Below, piece after piece: positions 22,842 to 32,199 of a stretch of DNA of 64,000 bases. The notes below the pieces were generated by a model. The model worked only from the letters and a program-made list of their open reading frames with translations. It made no database searches and was not told the DNA's origin. The number at the start of each line of letters is the position of its first letter. Within the stretch, counting starts at the first letter, position 1. Position numbers and translations under genes: made by a program. The stretch spans positions 62,001 to 126,000 of the forward strand of contig NZ_AODE01000014.1 in assembly GCF_000525855.1 (NCBI RefSeq), in the 5' to 3' direction. This stretch comes from Listeria cornellensis FSL F6-0969. GTDB lineage: Bacteria > Bacillota > Bacilli > Lactobacillales > Listeriaceae.

Positions 22842-24630
22842 ATGAACACGATTAGAATTTGGCAAACCTTGAGGACTTCTTTGTTTTATACCCGTTTTAA
22901 CTCATGGTACTACATAAAATTTGTATTTGTTTTACAAGCACTGATTCTTTTACTGGCCTTTCCGTTTTTGGCGCTGTTTTTCCACTTCATGACAACGTCA
23001 CTTGGCTACGATAGTATTACCGATCAGAATATTTTAGAATTTTTAAGCAATCCGCTTGGGTTACTATTTGCTGTTATTTTTGGATTGTTGGCTTTGTTTT
23101 TTTATATACATTGAATTATCTGTTTTAATTCTTATCACCTACTACCATCAGCAACAGATTCCATTCACGATACGGATGATTCTACGCAAAATCTTAAGGC
23201 AGTCGAAATATTTATTATCTTACCAATTTATTATTTTCCTATTATATTTCGTATTGATTGTACCAATTGCAGGGATGGGATTGCATTCTGAATTAACTGA
23301 CGGGATCTACATTCCCAATTTTATCGTGAACGAATTATTGAAATCCACGTCGGGCGCGATTCTTTATTTTAGTTTCATCGCCGTCGTGATTTACATTAAT
23401 ATCCGATTATTATTCTCGCTGGCGATTTTTCTCACTGGTGAATGCACGATTTTCCAAGCAATTAAGCGTAGCTGGGTCATAACTCGCTGGCAAACGTGGC
23501 GCATCGTAACAATTTTCGTTCTGATGTCGCTTGTAGCCACTGCCCTGATTTTCATCGCCTTTTTGATTTTCCTATTTCCGACTATTTTAACAGAACAGCT
23601 ATGGGCGCCAGCAGCTCCAGTCGTTGCAGGAATTTCGTTGACGCTGAGTCAAATATTCTTTATTGTTGCTTTCACAATCGTACCTATTTACGTCGCACAT
23701 GCTATCAATTTTATGTTTCTAACACGTGAAAATAGCATCATTCCGCGCTCGCAAAATAGAATTGTGAAGAAGCCACATCGGAAGTCTTTTTATTTCGTTA
23801 TCACCGCTGGAATCATTGCCCTCATAACGATTAACGGTGTTTATCTGACTGAAGTCACGTACAGCGATAATACGCAAATAATCGCCCATCGCGGACTGAA
23901 AAGTGCAGGCGTCGAAAATTCGCTGGAGTCCCTTCATGGCGCCGCGAAAATCGGTGTCGATTTTGTCGAAATGGATATACTCGAAACAAAAGATCATCAG
24001 TTTGTCGTGTTTCACGATACGAATCTGAGGCGCTTGGCTGGTATAAACCGCAACGTTCGCGATATGACCTTAGCCGAACTGGAAAAAGTAACGATTCATC
24101 AGGATGGCTTCACATCAACGATTCCATCATTAGATGCGTATATTGAACATGCGAAAAAATGGAACGTGAATCTGAATATCGAGATTAAGACACACGGCGG
24201 TGAATCCAAAGATTTTCTTGCTAATTTTGAAAAAGTTGTTCAGAAATATGGCGTCGAGAATGATTATATTTATCAGTCGCTGGATCGTAATATTGTCGAA
24301 ACCATTAAGAAACGTTATCCAGCGATGCGCGTCGGCTTTATTGTCCCGCTTAATTTCGGAAATCTGGTCAATGTCGATGCAGATTTTATCGTTATCGAGG
24401 AATTCTCCTTTAGCTCTAGCATGCAGAGACAGGCTCGTGAGCGTAATATGGACTTATTGGTGTGGACAATCACGACGCCAGAAGCAGCGCGTAAATACAT
24501 GCTTGCAGACGTCGACGGGATCATCACGGAGATACCAGAAGAAGCTATGAAGGTACAAAATGATTTGCGAAACGACCAAGCAGTCAGTACGAAATTATCG
24601 GATGCGATTGATTTGTTGACTGGGAATTAG
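22842..24630 (+). CDS. membrane glycerophosphodiester phosphodiesterase (apparent frameshift)
   Basis: Hydrolyses glycerophosphodiesters to glycerol 3-phosphate and an alcohol. The N-terminal 310 residues hold several membrane helices of the type found before Gram-positive GDPD enzymes. The catalytic GDPD domain starts at IIAHRGLKSAGVENS near residue 347, with EMDI and the HDTNL loop, so the usual His, Glu and Asp residues are present. A run of seven T at 23097-23103, one too many, splits off the first 85 residues. Correction gives 595 residues. The start is ATG 22842 with GGGGGAG upstream. It is divergent from pyrH and ends in its own terminator. Confidence 0.9.
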
Positions 24631-24636
24631 ATAAAG

Positions 24637-24673
24637 CGAGGTATGATGGATTCTCATTGTATCTCGTCTTTTT
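24637..24673 (+). terminator. terminator after the GDPD gene
   Basis: CGAGGTATGATG and CATTGTATCTCG pair with several G-T wobbles around a five-base loop and are followed by TCTTTTTG. It lies seven bases after the stop codon. Confidence 0.65.
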
Positions 24674-24707
24674 GTGTAGCATCTTTATACATCATATCTA
24701 GACATTC

Positions 24708-24779
24708 AAAAAACCGCTATTCTATGCGAATAGCGGCCCATCTAAATCACTCAAAATATGACTTATTTTTTCACTTGAT
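24708..24779. repeat. distal copy of the tsf 3' end and terminator (att-like)
   Basis: These 72 bases match 27828-27899 at 70 positions. The copy holds the last tsf codons (reading QVKK-stop on the minus strand), the 3' untranslated sequence and the terminator hairpin CCGCTATTC/GAATAGCGG. The two mismatches fall in the hairpin loop. No tsf body precedes it, so it is a detached 3' end. With the proximal copy it brackets the LXG locus as attL and attR would bracket an integrated element. Confidence 0.85.
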
Positions 24780-24921
24780 AAATAAGAAAATCATAAATTC
24801 GGCTTATTATCAACGGTTTTGTGCAACGAAAGGAAGATGTCCCCCATATGTCCCCCAGCAGGTTTTATTAAGGCATGTTCCTTCCTATTAAATATGAAAT
24901 AGCAACGGCCTTTCAATAAAT
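24780..24921 (-). other. possible remnant of a tyrosine integrase 3' end
   Basis: On the minus strand just before the distal repeat, the duplicated motif GGGGGACATATGGGGGAC appears. One frame gives LLGDIWGTSSFRC and then reads on through the repeat into QVKK-stop. Another gives GGHMGDIFLSLHK and stops at 24794. Such G-D-I-W-G-T tails are seen at the C-termini of some phage tyrosine integrases, but no catalytic region is present. At most this is a short decayed tail. Confidence 0.25.
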
Positions 24922-25236
24922 CTACTCATCTGAAACTAGTATGTCCCATATCTCCTGCTTTAATTCACCTAGTGGTTTATTTACTTTAGAACGTATCTCA
25001 AAATCATTATCCCAAAAATGAAATTCTGCCAATCCTGACTTTCCAGGAGACATGCTTTTATGCATTTGAAAAGTCTGTTTTATCATAGCATCTTCTGATT
25101 CATTCGCTGTATCTAAGTAAATTAGTATTTCTTTAATTGTACCTATCTGAGTACTCATTTCTACTGGCCCATACTTCTCTAAAATCCTTAACAATTCGAG
25201 ATACATTTCCTTTAATCTTGCTGTTTTACTGTCCAA
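24922..25236 (-). CDS. candidate immunity protein 2 of the LXG locus
   Basis: A 104-residue, mostly helical, acidic protein without signal peptide or membrane segment, starting at TTG 25236 with AAGGAG nine bases upstream. I do not recognise its family with certainty; the C-terminal FHFWDNDFEIRSKVNKPL stretch has a loose resemblance to small proteins encoded beside polymorphic toxins. Being last in the LXG operon, cytoplasmic and small, it fits an immunity role or an immunity gene left from an earlier toxin. Function is inferred from position only. Confidence 0.6.
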   Translation of the reverse strand: MDSKTARLKEMYLELLRILEKYGPVEMSTQIGTIKEILIYLDTANESEDAMIKQTFQMHKSMSPGKSGLAEFHFWDNDFEIRSKVNKPLGELKQEIWDILVSDE

Positions 25237-25262
25237 TAAAACTTACTCCTTATCTTAGTCAC

Positions 25263-25586
25263 TTAATTATCCCATAACGGGCAGGGATATTCAGGCGGCT
25301 CATTAGCTTGTACGTGTTCACGATTACTTAAAACTGTGAGTAGTATTTTATACATAAATTCTTTATATGCTTTCCAAAAATCTTCGAATTCACTCTTTCC
25401 AGAAACTGATGCACGTTCGCCGGTCATATAGACCTCAAATTTTCCATTCGTATACTCAATTCTAACCTGATATTCATCACGATGATTTTCTTGCCCGGCA
25501 AAAAGTGAATACTTTAATGCTGAGTACCCCAATAAGTTAATGTCACGCTGAATCATTTCTTTATATTCTTCAATTTTTGATTCCAT
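25263..25586 (-). CDS. candidate immunity protein 1 of the LXG toxin
   Basis: A 107-residue cytoplasmic protein with alternating helix and strand (YQVRIEYTNGKFEVYMTG), no signal peptide, starting at ATG 25586 one base after the toxin stop codon, with GGAG upstream. The gene immediately after a polymorphic toxin usually encodes the cognate immunity protein, so this is the first candidate for protecting against the TNT-like NADase. No family assigned. Confidence 0.65.
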   Translation of the reverse strand: MESKIEEYKEMIQRDINLLGYSALKYSLFAGQENHRDEYQVRIEYTNGKFEVYMTGERASVSGKSEFEDFWKAYKEFMYKILLTVLSNREHVQANEPPEYPCPLWDN

Positions 25587-25587
25587 C

Positions 25588-27096
25588 TCATTTTATCTCC
25601 TTCAAAAGACCTAATTTTTCATACCAATCTACAACTGTTCCAAGTTGTATTTGATTTCCTCCGCCTGCTCCAAATACTTCTGCTACTTTTCCTTGCTGTG
25701 GATTAGCTATATGTTCAAGAGTAAATTCAAATCTCTCCATACTTTTCTCTAGCTTTTGTCTATCCATAACATTCATATCATTATAAGCTTCTTTAACGCT
25801 GTCTAAGTTTATATCTTTCGTAACCTTATATTGATGATAAGGCTTCACACTCTCAGGATAAGGCAATCCTCTAGTATCATATTCTAATATTTTGCCGTTT
25901 TCAACTGGACTCGTAAATTTACCAAATGAATCGCCATATCTGTCAATAACCTGTCCAGCTTTCAATTTCGCATCAAACGTAATAGCTTTTCCAGTACTAT
26001 CAACAACAAACCCATCTGCTCTTGGCCATTTTATATCGCCTGACTCATCTAGGTATTTAGGTGAGCGAACCAAGGCTCCCCATTTGGATTCATATGCTAT
26101 TTCTCCATTTTCTAAAACGATTTTCTTAGGAGAGAAAGGCTTTACAACCGCTCCAACTTCTTCACTTACATTATTGACTTTAGAGCTAGCACTGACATCT
26201 TTCACATTTTTTATCTTACTGAAATCGTTAATACCTTTCGTAATACCGAACATACTAGCCAAAAAGATAGTAGTACTAGCTAATCCATAGGCATCTCCCT
26301 TTTTATAGGGTTCTAGATAGCTAGACACGATACCATCCCAGAACATGCCCATTGTTCCTGATGGGTCACTTCGCAAGTTTTTCATTAACATAGCGATGCT
26401 CTCTAAATGCTTTTCTGGATGTTTCAAGCTATCAAGCGCACTTTTCCCAAATCCAAAAATAGAATCCTTCGTAGACGCACCGATTTGACGTACTTTATTT
26501 CGATCATATTGGCGATAATCTTTTTCAATGATAGAGGCATGTGCGTGATCCATTTCCATGAGGCGTCGCATGTCTTGGCTAATTCGGTGCATCGCTTCGC
26601 CTTCATTTTGCTGTAATTGCGTCAACTTTTGCCTCAGGTAATCATCTAAGTCTTCCATCAAACCTTGGTTATGGCGCATCACCCACAATTCATCCGGATC
26701 ATCTGGTACGCTTTCAATGCTTGACCGCGGTACGCGAAACACGTCGCTTTTTGCATCATCTAAGGCGTAGCCCTGCATTTCAGCCGCCTTTTTAAGCCCT
26801 CGAGCATCAATTAACATGTCCTGATTACGATAGGTTGGATTATCAATTGATTTAACATCGCCTACATATTTCTCCAAATAGGTGAAGAGCTTTGTCACGG
26901 TTCCTTTTTGTCTAGATATATCATCTCGGTGGGCGCCAAATTCAATAGTAAGCGCATCCGCTAATTTCCCTTTTTGCTTAGACACGGCATCCTGAACATT
27001 CACTAGGACACTATCCAGCGTTTCCAAGCTTGCTTTCATTTTATGCAGGGACGTCAGCGCTTCTTCTAATTCTCCCATATTTAGTTTAAAATCCAT
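25588..27096 (-). CDS. LXG-domain toxin with TNT-like NAD glycohydrolase C-terminus
   Basis: A 502-residue protein. Residues 1 to about 200 form an LXG domain (MDFKLNMGELEEALTSLHKM), the helical targeting module of type VII secretion toxins. A middle part with a short hydrophobic stretch (ASTTIFLASMFGI near 275) follows. The last 120 residues resemble TNT/DUF4237 NADases: PRADGFV, then DRYGDSFGKFTSP near 385, YHQYKV near 418, and FGAGGGNQIQ near 475. In the M. tuberculosis enzyme the G-G-G-x-Q glutamine and the R/Y residues of the first motif are catalytic. The segment between YHQYKV and GGGNQ is longer than usual. It likely depletes NAD in competing cells; this activity is inferred from motifs. 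Confidence 0.8.
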   Translation of the reverse strand: MDFKLNMGELEEALTSLHKMKASLETLDSVLVNVQDAVSKQKGKLADALTIEFGAHRDDISRQKGTVTKLFTYLEKYVGDVKSIDNPTYRNQDMLIDARGLKKAAEMQGYALDDAKSDVFRVPRSSIESVPDDPDELWVMRHNQGLMEDLDDYLRQKLTQLQQNEGEAMHRISQDMRRLMEMDHAHASIIEKDYRQYDRNKVRQIGASTKDSIFGFGKSALDSLKHPEKHLESIAMLMKNLRSDPSGTMGMFWDGIVSSYLEPYKKGDAYGLASTTIFLASMFGITKGINDFSKIKNVKDVSASSKVNNVSEEVGAVVKPFSPKKIVLENGEIAYESKWGALVRSPKYLDESGDIKWPRADGFVVDSTGKAITFDAKLKAGQVIDRYGDSFGKFTSPVENGKILEYDTRGLPYPESVKPYHQYKVTKDINLDSVKEAYNDMNVMDRQKLEKSMERFEFTLEHIANPQQGKVAEVFGAGGGNQIQLGTVVDWYEKLGLLKEIK

Positions 27097-27386
27097 CAGC
27101 CTTTGCCTCCCAACTTTGCATCGGTTTCGATGAAAGCTCGCACCGCGGCTTGACTATCAACCAAGGATTGCTTTAGTTTCGTGAACTGGTCGGCTCTTAT
27201 TTCTTGCACTAACCCTTCTTTTACTTCGATATAACGACTCATGAAATTGGGAGAAACCTGTTTATTTAGCTTATCCAATATGTGCTGAATCGTTGTCGCT
27301 TCGGCTTTAAACTCTGCTACTGCTTGTTCCCCGACTTTTAATTGCTTTAAAATCCAAGCGGTATCGATATCAATTTGTGTCGGCAT
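27096..27386 (-). CDS. small helical LXG partner protein (WXG100-like)
   Basis: A 96-residue, almost entirely helical protein (IDTAWILKQLKVGEQAVAEF) directly upstream of the LXG gene; its stop overlaps the LXG start. Size, helix content and position match the small LXG-associated alpha-helical proteins (such as YwqI of B. subtilis, DUF5344) that pair with the LXG domain for export by the type VII secretion system. The start ATG 27386 has GGGAG upstream and lies two bases after the preceding small gene. Confidence 0.75.
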   Translation of the reverse strand: MPTQIDIDTAWILKQLKVGEQAVAEFKAEATTIQHILDKLNKQVSPNFMSRYIEVKEGLVQEIRADQFTKLKQSLVDSQAAVRAFIETDAKLGGKG

Positions 27387-27388
27387 CC

Positions 27389-27608
27389 TTATATCTCCCT
27401 CCGTAAAGCATTTTCTGTCTGCTCACAGTAAGAAATCATCTCTTTTGCTTCCGCTTCCATTTGATTAAGCCTATGTATCATTTTTTCCTCGGCTGCGTGA
27501 TTTTCATCTTGAATCCCGTTTTTTTCTACTCCTAATCCCATCTACAATGCTCTCTAAACTGTGCTTTCTAGCAGATATCGCATGTCGAACTTGTTCGTAA
27601 TGTGGCAT
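27389..27608 (-). CDS. first small helical partner of the LXG operon (apparent frameshift)
   Basis: From ATG 27608 (AGGAAG upstream) the frame reads MPHYEQVRHAISARKHSL and breaks in GGG at 27537-27539. With one G removed it continues GLGVEKNGIQDENHAAEE and ends at 27389, 72 residues, highly helical. Both halves are hydrophilic and coherent, so this is a gene with a one-base error rather than noise. In other LXG operons two small helical genes precede the toxin, and this would be the first. It resembles YwqH (DUF5082) only by position and helix content. Confidence 0.6.
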
Positions 27609-27645
27609 AGGGCACTTCCTCTCGCGTTAGTATCTTCCACTATTT

Positions 27646-27673
27646 ATTATAGCAAAGTTTTCTTATTTTGAAA
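27646..27673 (-). promoter_or_regulatory. promoter of the LXG operon
   Basis: TTTCAA (27668-27673) and a perfect TATAAT (27646-27651) are spaced by 16 bases, about 30 bases before the first small gene. It lies inside the att-flanked interval, so the cassette carries its own promoter. Confidence 0.55.
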
Positions 27674-27827
27674 CCGGTGTTATTAAATTTTTTTACAATC
27701 AAATATTTCTTGACAAAAAAAGAAGCTATTGGATGGCTGAGAATAAGTAGCAAAAACAGAACTGGACAAAATTTTCTAGCAGAAATGCCCACGATCCAAT
27801 GAATCTAAATGATTTTAGTTAAAATCT

Positions 27828-27899
27828 AAAAAACCGCTATTCAACGCGAATAGCGGCCCATCTAAATCACTCAAAATATGACTTATTTTTTCACTTGAT
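27828..27899. repeat. proximal copy of the tsf 3' end and terminator (att-like)
   Basis: Belongs to the intact tsf: the last codons, the stop and the terminator. The terminator on the minus strand is CCGCTATTC/GAATAGCGG (27834-27842 and 27848-27856) followed by six T (27828-27833). The 72 bases recur at 24708-24779 with two loop mismatches. Confidence 0.85.
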
Positions 27900-28767
27900 T
27901 CATAACTTCCTCAACAAAGTTATCTTCTTTTTTCTCTAACCCTTCGCCGACTTCAAAGCGAACGAATGATTTGATTGTAGCGCCCTTTTCTTTAACGAAT
28001 TGGCCTACAGTTACGTCTGGATTTTTAACGAATGGTTGATCTTCTAGGCTAATTTCGCTAAGGTATTTCGTTAAGCGACCTTCGACCATTTTCTCAACGA
28101 TGTTCGCTGGTTTGCCTTCGTTAAGTGCTTGCTCTGTAAGGATTTTTCTTTCGTGCGCAATTTCGTCTTGAGAAACGTCATTACGTGAAATGTATTTAGG
28201 ATTAATCGCTGCAACATGCATCGCAACATCTTTTGCAATCGCATCATCAGAAGTTCCTTCAAGAACAACTAATACACCGATACGTCCGCCCATGTGAATG
28301 TATTCGCCAAATGCATGATCCGCAACTTTTTCTTTAATTTCAAAACGACGAAGAGAAATTCTTTCACCGATTTTTTGAATTGCTTCATTGATGTAATCTT
28401 GTAAAGACTGACCATTGGGCATTTCTGTTTTTAATGCTTCGTCTAAATTATCTGGACGAACCGTTAAAATTTGGTTCGAAATATCTTTCACTAATTGAAT
28501 GAATTGGTCATTTTTAGCTACGAAATCTGTTTCTGCATTGATTTCAAGTACTACTGCATGTTTATCATTGCTGACAACGCTTGTCATACCTTCTGTAGCG
28601 ATACGATCGGATTTCTTAGCAGCTTTCGCAATACCTTTTTCGCGTAGGTAGTCGATTGCTAAATCCATATCTCCATCTACTTCTACTAATGCTTTTTTAC
28701 AATCCATCATGCCTGCACCAGTTTTTTCGCGTAGTTCTTTTACCATTTGAGCTGTAACGTTAGCCAT
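27883..28767 (-). CDS. tsf: elongation factor Ts
   Basis: Nucleotide exchange factor for EF-Tu. 294 residues with the UBA-like start [20 protein letters not shown], the MMDCKKAL motif and the EF-Tu-contacting [11 protein letters not shown] near residue 80. Full length, no frameshift. The start has AGGAGG upstream. Its last codons and terminator lie in the att-like repeat, and any element integrated there would have to restore the end of this gene, which is indeed intact. It follows rpsB with an attenuator-like hairpin between. Confidence 0.98.
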   Translation of the reverse strand: MANVTAQMVKELREKTGAGMMDCKKALVEVDGDMDLAIDYLREKGIAKAAKKSDRIATEGMTSVVSNDKHAVVLEINAETDFVAKNDQFIQLVKDISNQILTVRPDNLDEALKTEMPNGQSLQDYINEAIQKIGERISLRRFEIKEKVADHAFGEYIHMGGRIGVLVVLEGTSDDAIAKDVAMHVAAINPKYISRNDVSQDEIAHERKILTEQALNEGKPANIVEKMVEGRLTKYLSEISLEDQPFVKNPDVTVGQFVKEKGATIKSFVRFEVGEGLEKKEDNFVEEVMNQVKK

Positions 28768-28796
28768 TTACAATTCCTCCTAATATAAAAATCTTT

Positions 28797-28832
28797 GAAA
28801 AAAGGTGATAAGAGATTGCCACTTATCACCTT
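28797..28832 (-). terminator. hairpin and T-run between rpsB and tsf
   Basis: On the minus strand AAGGTGATAAG and CTTATCACCTT form a perfect eleven-base stem around nine bases and are followed by a T-run. It lies about 20 bases after the rpsB stop. It should reduce tsf expression relative to rpsB. Confidence 0.8.
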
Positions 28833-28850
28833 GTTAGTTGTAAATCGTTT

Positions 28851-29691
<841 letters not shown>

Positions 29692-29769
29692 TCAACCAGA
29701 CAAAGACTTGTAAACAAGCACCCTTTGCACTGTCCTCAATGTGTGTGTGATGTTTTAACACCGTTTATT

Positions 29770-29798
29770 ATGATATCACAGAATACCGCCTATGACAA
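29770..29798 (-). promoter_or_regulatory. sigma-A promoter of rpsB with long leader
   Basis: TTGTCA (29793-29798) and TATCAT (29770-29775) are spaced by exactly 17 bases. The transcript leader is about 125 bases and includes a GCGGA/TCCGC hairpin just before the ribosome binding site; S2 leaders are often autoregulated, which is inference here. The rest of the 310-bp spacer up to 29947 shows nothing further that I can support. Confidence 0.7.
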
Positions 29799-29947
29799 GT
29801 GATTTGCAGTGTTTTATCTCGTTTATACAACAATGGAGAAGGTTACAGATTCCTACTAAATTTTTCACTTGCAAAATTGTTTGGCGTTTGTCACATAATT
29901 CAAGTGGACATTGACCTCATTTATCTATTCTATCCATTTCAGTAGTG

Positions 29948-31812
29948 TCATTCATGCGTGTGCCCAGAAAACGGCGTGTATACATTATCGTATTGCAGAT
30001 GCATCATCATCCCATTGGTCGCGTGGTCAAGGTTATGACAATGATCCATCCAAATACCAGGGTTATCCGCCTTAAAAGCAACCTCATACGTCTCACCAGG
30101 TTTCACATTCAGCGTATCCGTCCACCACGGGCTTCCCGTTGTAGCAACTCCATTACGCGTCATTACCAACATCTTATGTCCATGTAAATGCATGGGATGA
30201 TGACTGTAACTACGATTGACAAAAGTTGTTTTTACGATATCGCCCTCGCTGACCATCAACATTGGCGTATTCGGATACAGCTCGCCGTTAATCGTCCACA
30301 AATGATGCACCATACCATCAAAGAAAGCGAGTTTACTATCAAAAACCATCTCAAATTCACGGTCAAAACCAGCTGACATATCTAACTGACCCGCATGCTG
30401 TTCCCCATATTCCTCTGGCTTGAAAACTTCATCAGGAACTTCCATCGATGCTTTCGTTGTCGCCGTCGTAGATTGGAAAACCCAACCACCATTCTCATCT
30501 TTTGCATCAAATAAGCGCACCGCATGATTTGGCATCGTAAACGTGATATCCATCCGACCACCAGCTGGAATTTGTAAATACGTTTCTTTCAAATCAGTAG
30601 GTTTATGAATGGCGTTCCCATCTATTGCTGCGACTTGAAACGCGGTACCGTTCAAAATCAGTTTTTGCGGCTTATTGTGTGCATTCCCAAGACGGATTCG
30701 TACATCAGTACCCGGTTTGATTTTTTTCGGTATCGCCCCATCTCCAGAAAGAATCGCACCAGATGCATCAATGTATTTCGGCGCCACAAACCCAACAAAC
30801 TCTAACTCCTCTTTCGCCTGTATCTTCGGTTCTACAATGAGTGAACCAAATAAACCATGACCCACCTGCTCCGATGACTGATTATGCGAGTGGTACCAGA
30901 ACGTTCCAGCCGTATCCGCTTTAAATCGATACGTATAGCTCTCGCCAACCGCCACAGCTTTTTGCGAAATATCAGGTACACCATCCTCGGCGATAGGAAC
31001 ATCGTAACCATGCCAATGAATCGTGACACCGTCCACAATATTTTTATTAGTCAACGTTACTTCGACAACATCGCCTTGTGTCACTCGAATTGCTGGCCCT
31101 GTCAACTCCCCATTAAAAAGCCACAATTCTTTCTTTGTCCCATCAGGAACTTCCATCCTCTTTTTCGCCGCTGTAAAATGATAACGTTTCGTAACAGCTG
31201 TCGCATCAGGTCCAGTCAGCGTCGTCACGTCAATCGGCTCCTTCACGCTCGTTATTTTTCCACCGCCCCAATCCATACTCGCCTCGTGCCCATTCACCTG
31301 CATCGCGGTCGCATTATATACCAAGGAGCCAAAAATAAACCCAGCAATAACAAGAATGCTCCCCAAAACAATCCATCGCATTAGGAAACGCCCACCAAGC
31401 CACCTATCCCAAACACATAATAGGAAGAAAATCAGAATTGGCAACCCAAAACACTCAAAATACATCCATCTATCTGGAAAAGAAGGAATTTGAAAAGCGA
31501 TCATGAATACCGCAAACCAACCCACAAAAATAGCATAGCGTTTAACTAGGCGATCCCACATTTCCTGCTTCCTAAAAATCGCTAACAAAATAAACGGCGA
31601 AAAAACCATCGGCGCGAGCATCCCAAAAAATTGACCGTATAAATTCCCAACCAATACTCACACTAGTAGCTAATGCCACGGCAAACCAAACAAACAAAAG
31701 AAGTACATTCACCATAATAAGCCAACGCCCACCTCTAAAAGGAAGAATCGACCATAGGATAGCCATCCCCACTAAAAACAATACTGAACTCCCAAAAAAA
31801 CATCATATACAT
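29948..31812 (-). CDS. multicopper oxidase with N-terminal membrane domain (two apparent frameshifts)
   Basis: About 620 residues after correction. The first 190 or so hold five or six membrane helices (MYMMFFGSSVLFLVGMAILW at the very start). Then a laccase-type oxidase has all four copper motifs: HWHG (near 265), WYHSH, HPMHLHGH and HCHNLDH near the end. It probably oxidises Cu(I) or another substrate outside the membrane. Breaks are an extra base in the A-run 31794-31800 and one near 31646-31652. I place the start at ATG 31812, ten bases after AAGGGG. It is divergent from adhE and has no recognised copper-handling neighbour. Confidence 0.85.
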
Positions 31813-32018
31813 CGTTATGTAACCCCTTTTTCTCTATTAGTGCCACTCCTCATCAAGTATACTATATAATGCACAATCTTTCTTGGAAAGCTCTGTTCCT
31901 TTTCTGAGAAACCGCTAAGAAACATATTAAGGGAAACTTCTCCTTTTCTTAACTCATCTAAGTCAAATCTATCACGCCCATCTTGTTTAGATATGCCTAT
32001 TTTCCTATTTTAATAACC

Positions 32019-32036
32019 AAGTGAATGTTTTCACAA
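32019..32036. promoter_or_regulatory. Rex-like operator upstream of adhE
   Basis: AAGTGAATGTTTTCACAA reads TTGTGAAAACATTCACTT on the minus strand, close to the Rex consensus TTGTGAA-N4-TTCACAA. A weaker similar site (TTGTGAAGTGTTACACTT) is at 32056-32073, overlapping the promoter -10. Rex senses the NADH/NAD ratio and represses adhE in many Firmicutes. Confidence 0.6.
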
Positions 32037-32043
32037 TAAACAC

Positions 32044-32072
32044 TGGACAAAGAGTTTGTGAAGTGTTACACT
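32044..32072 (+). promoter_or_regulatory. adhE promoter
   Basis: TGGACA (32044-32049) and TACACT (32067-32072) are 17 bases apart, just downstream of the Rex-like site. This would give a leader of about 120 bases. Confidence 0.5.
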
Positions 32073-32103
32073 TACTTTGTAAATAAGAAATCCAAAAAGA
32101 TGA

Positions 32104-32131
32104 CGGCGAGTCGACCGCCGCAATTTTTTTT
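32104..32131 (+). terminator. terminator-like hairpin in the adhE leader
   Basis: CGGCG and CGCCG flank a seven-base loop, followed by CAA and eight T. It lies between promoter and gene. Downstream, GGGAC (32151-32155) and GTCCC (32172-32176) can pair as a second structure. Together they look like an attenuation device. Confidence 0.6.
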
Positions 32132-32199
32132 GAAATAAGAGGGACGTTAAATGTCACTAAAGGACGTTTTTAGTCCCAATACTATTGGAGGGTTCACAA

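Noticed and set aside
24708..27899. The 72-bp repeats as two independent terminators that happen to be alike
   Set aside because: The identity extends through untranslated sequence into the last tsf codons, which a shared terminator would not explain.
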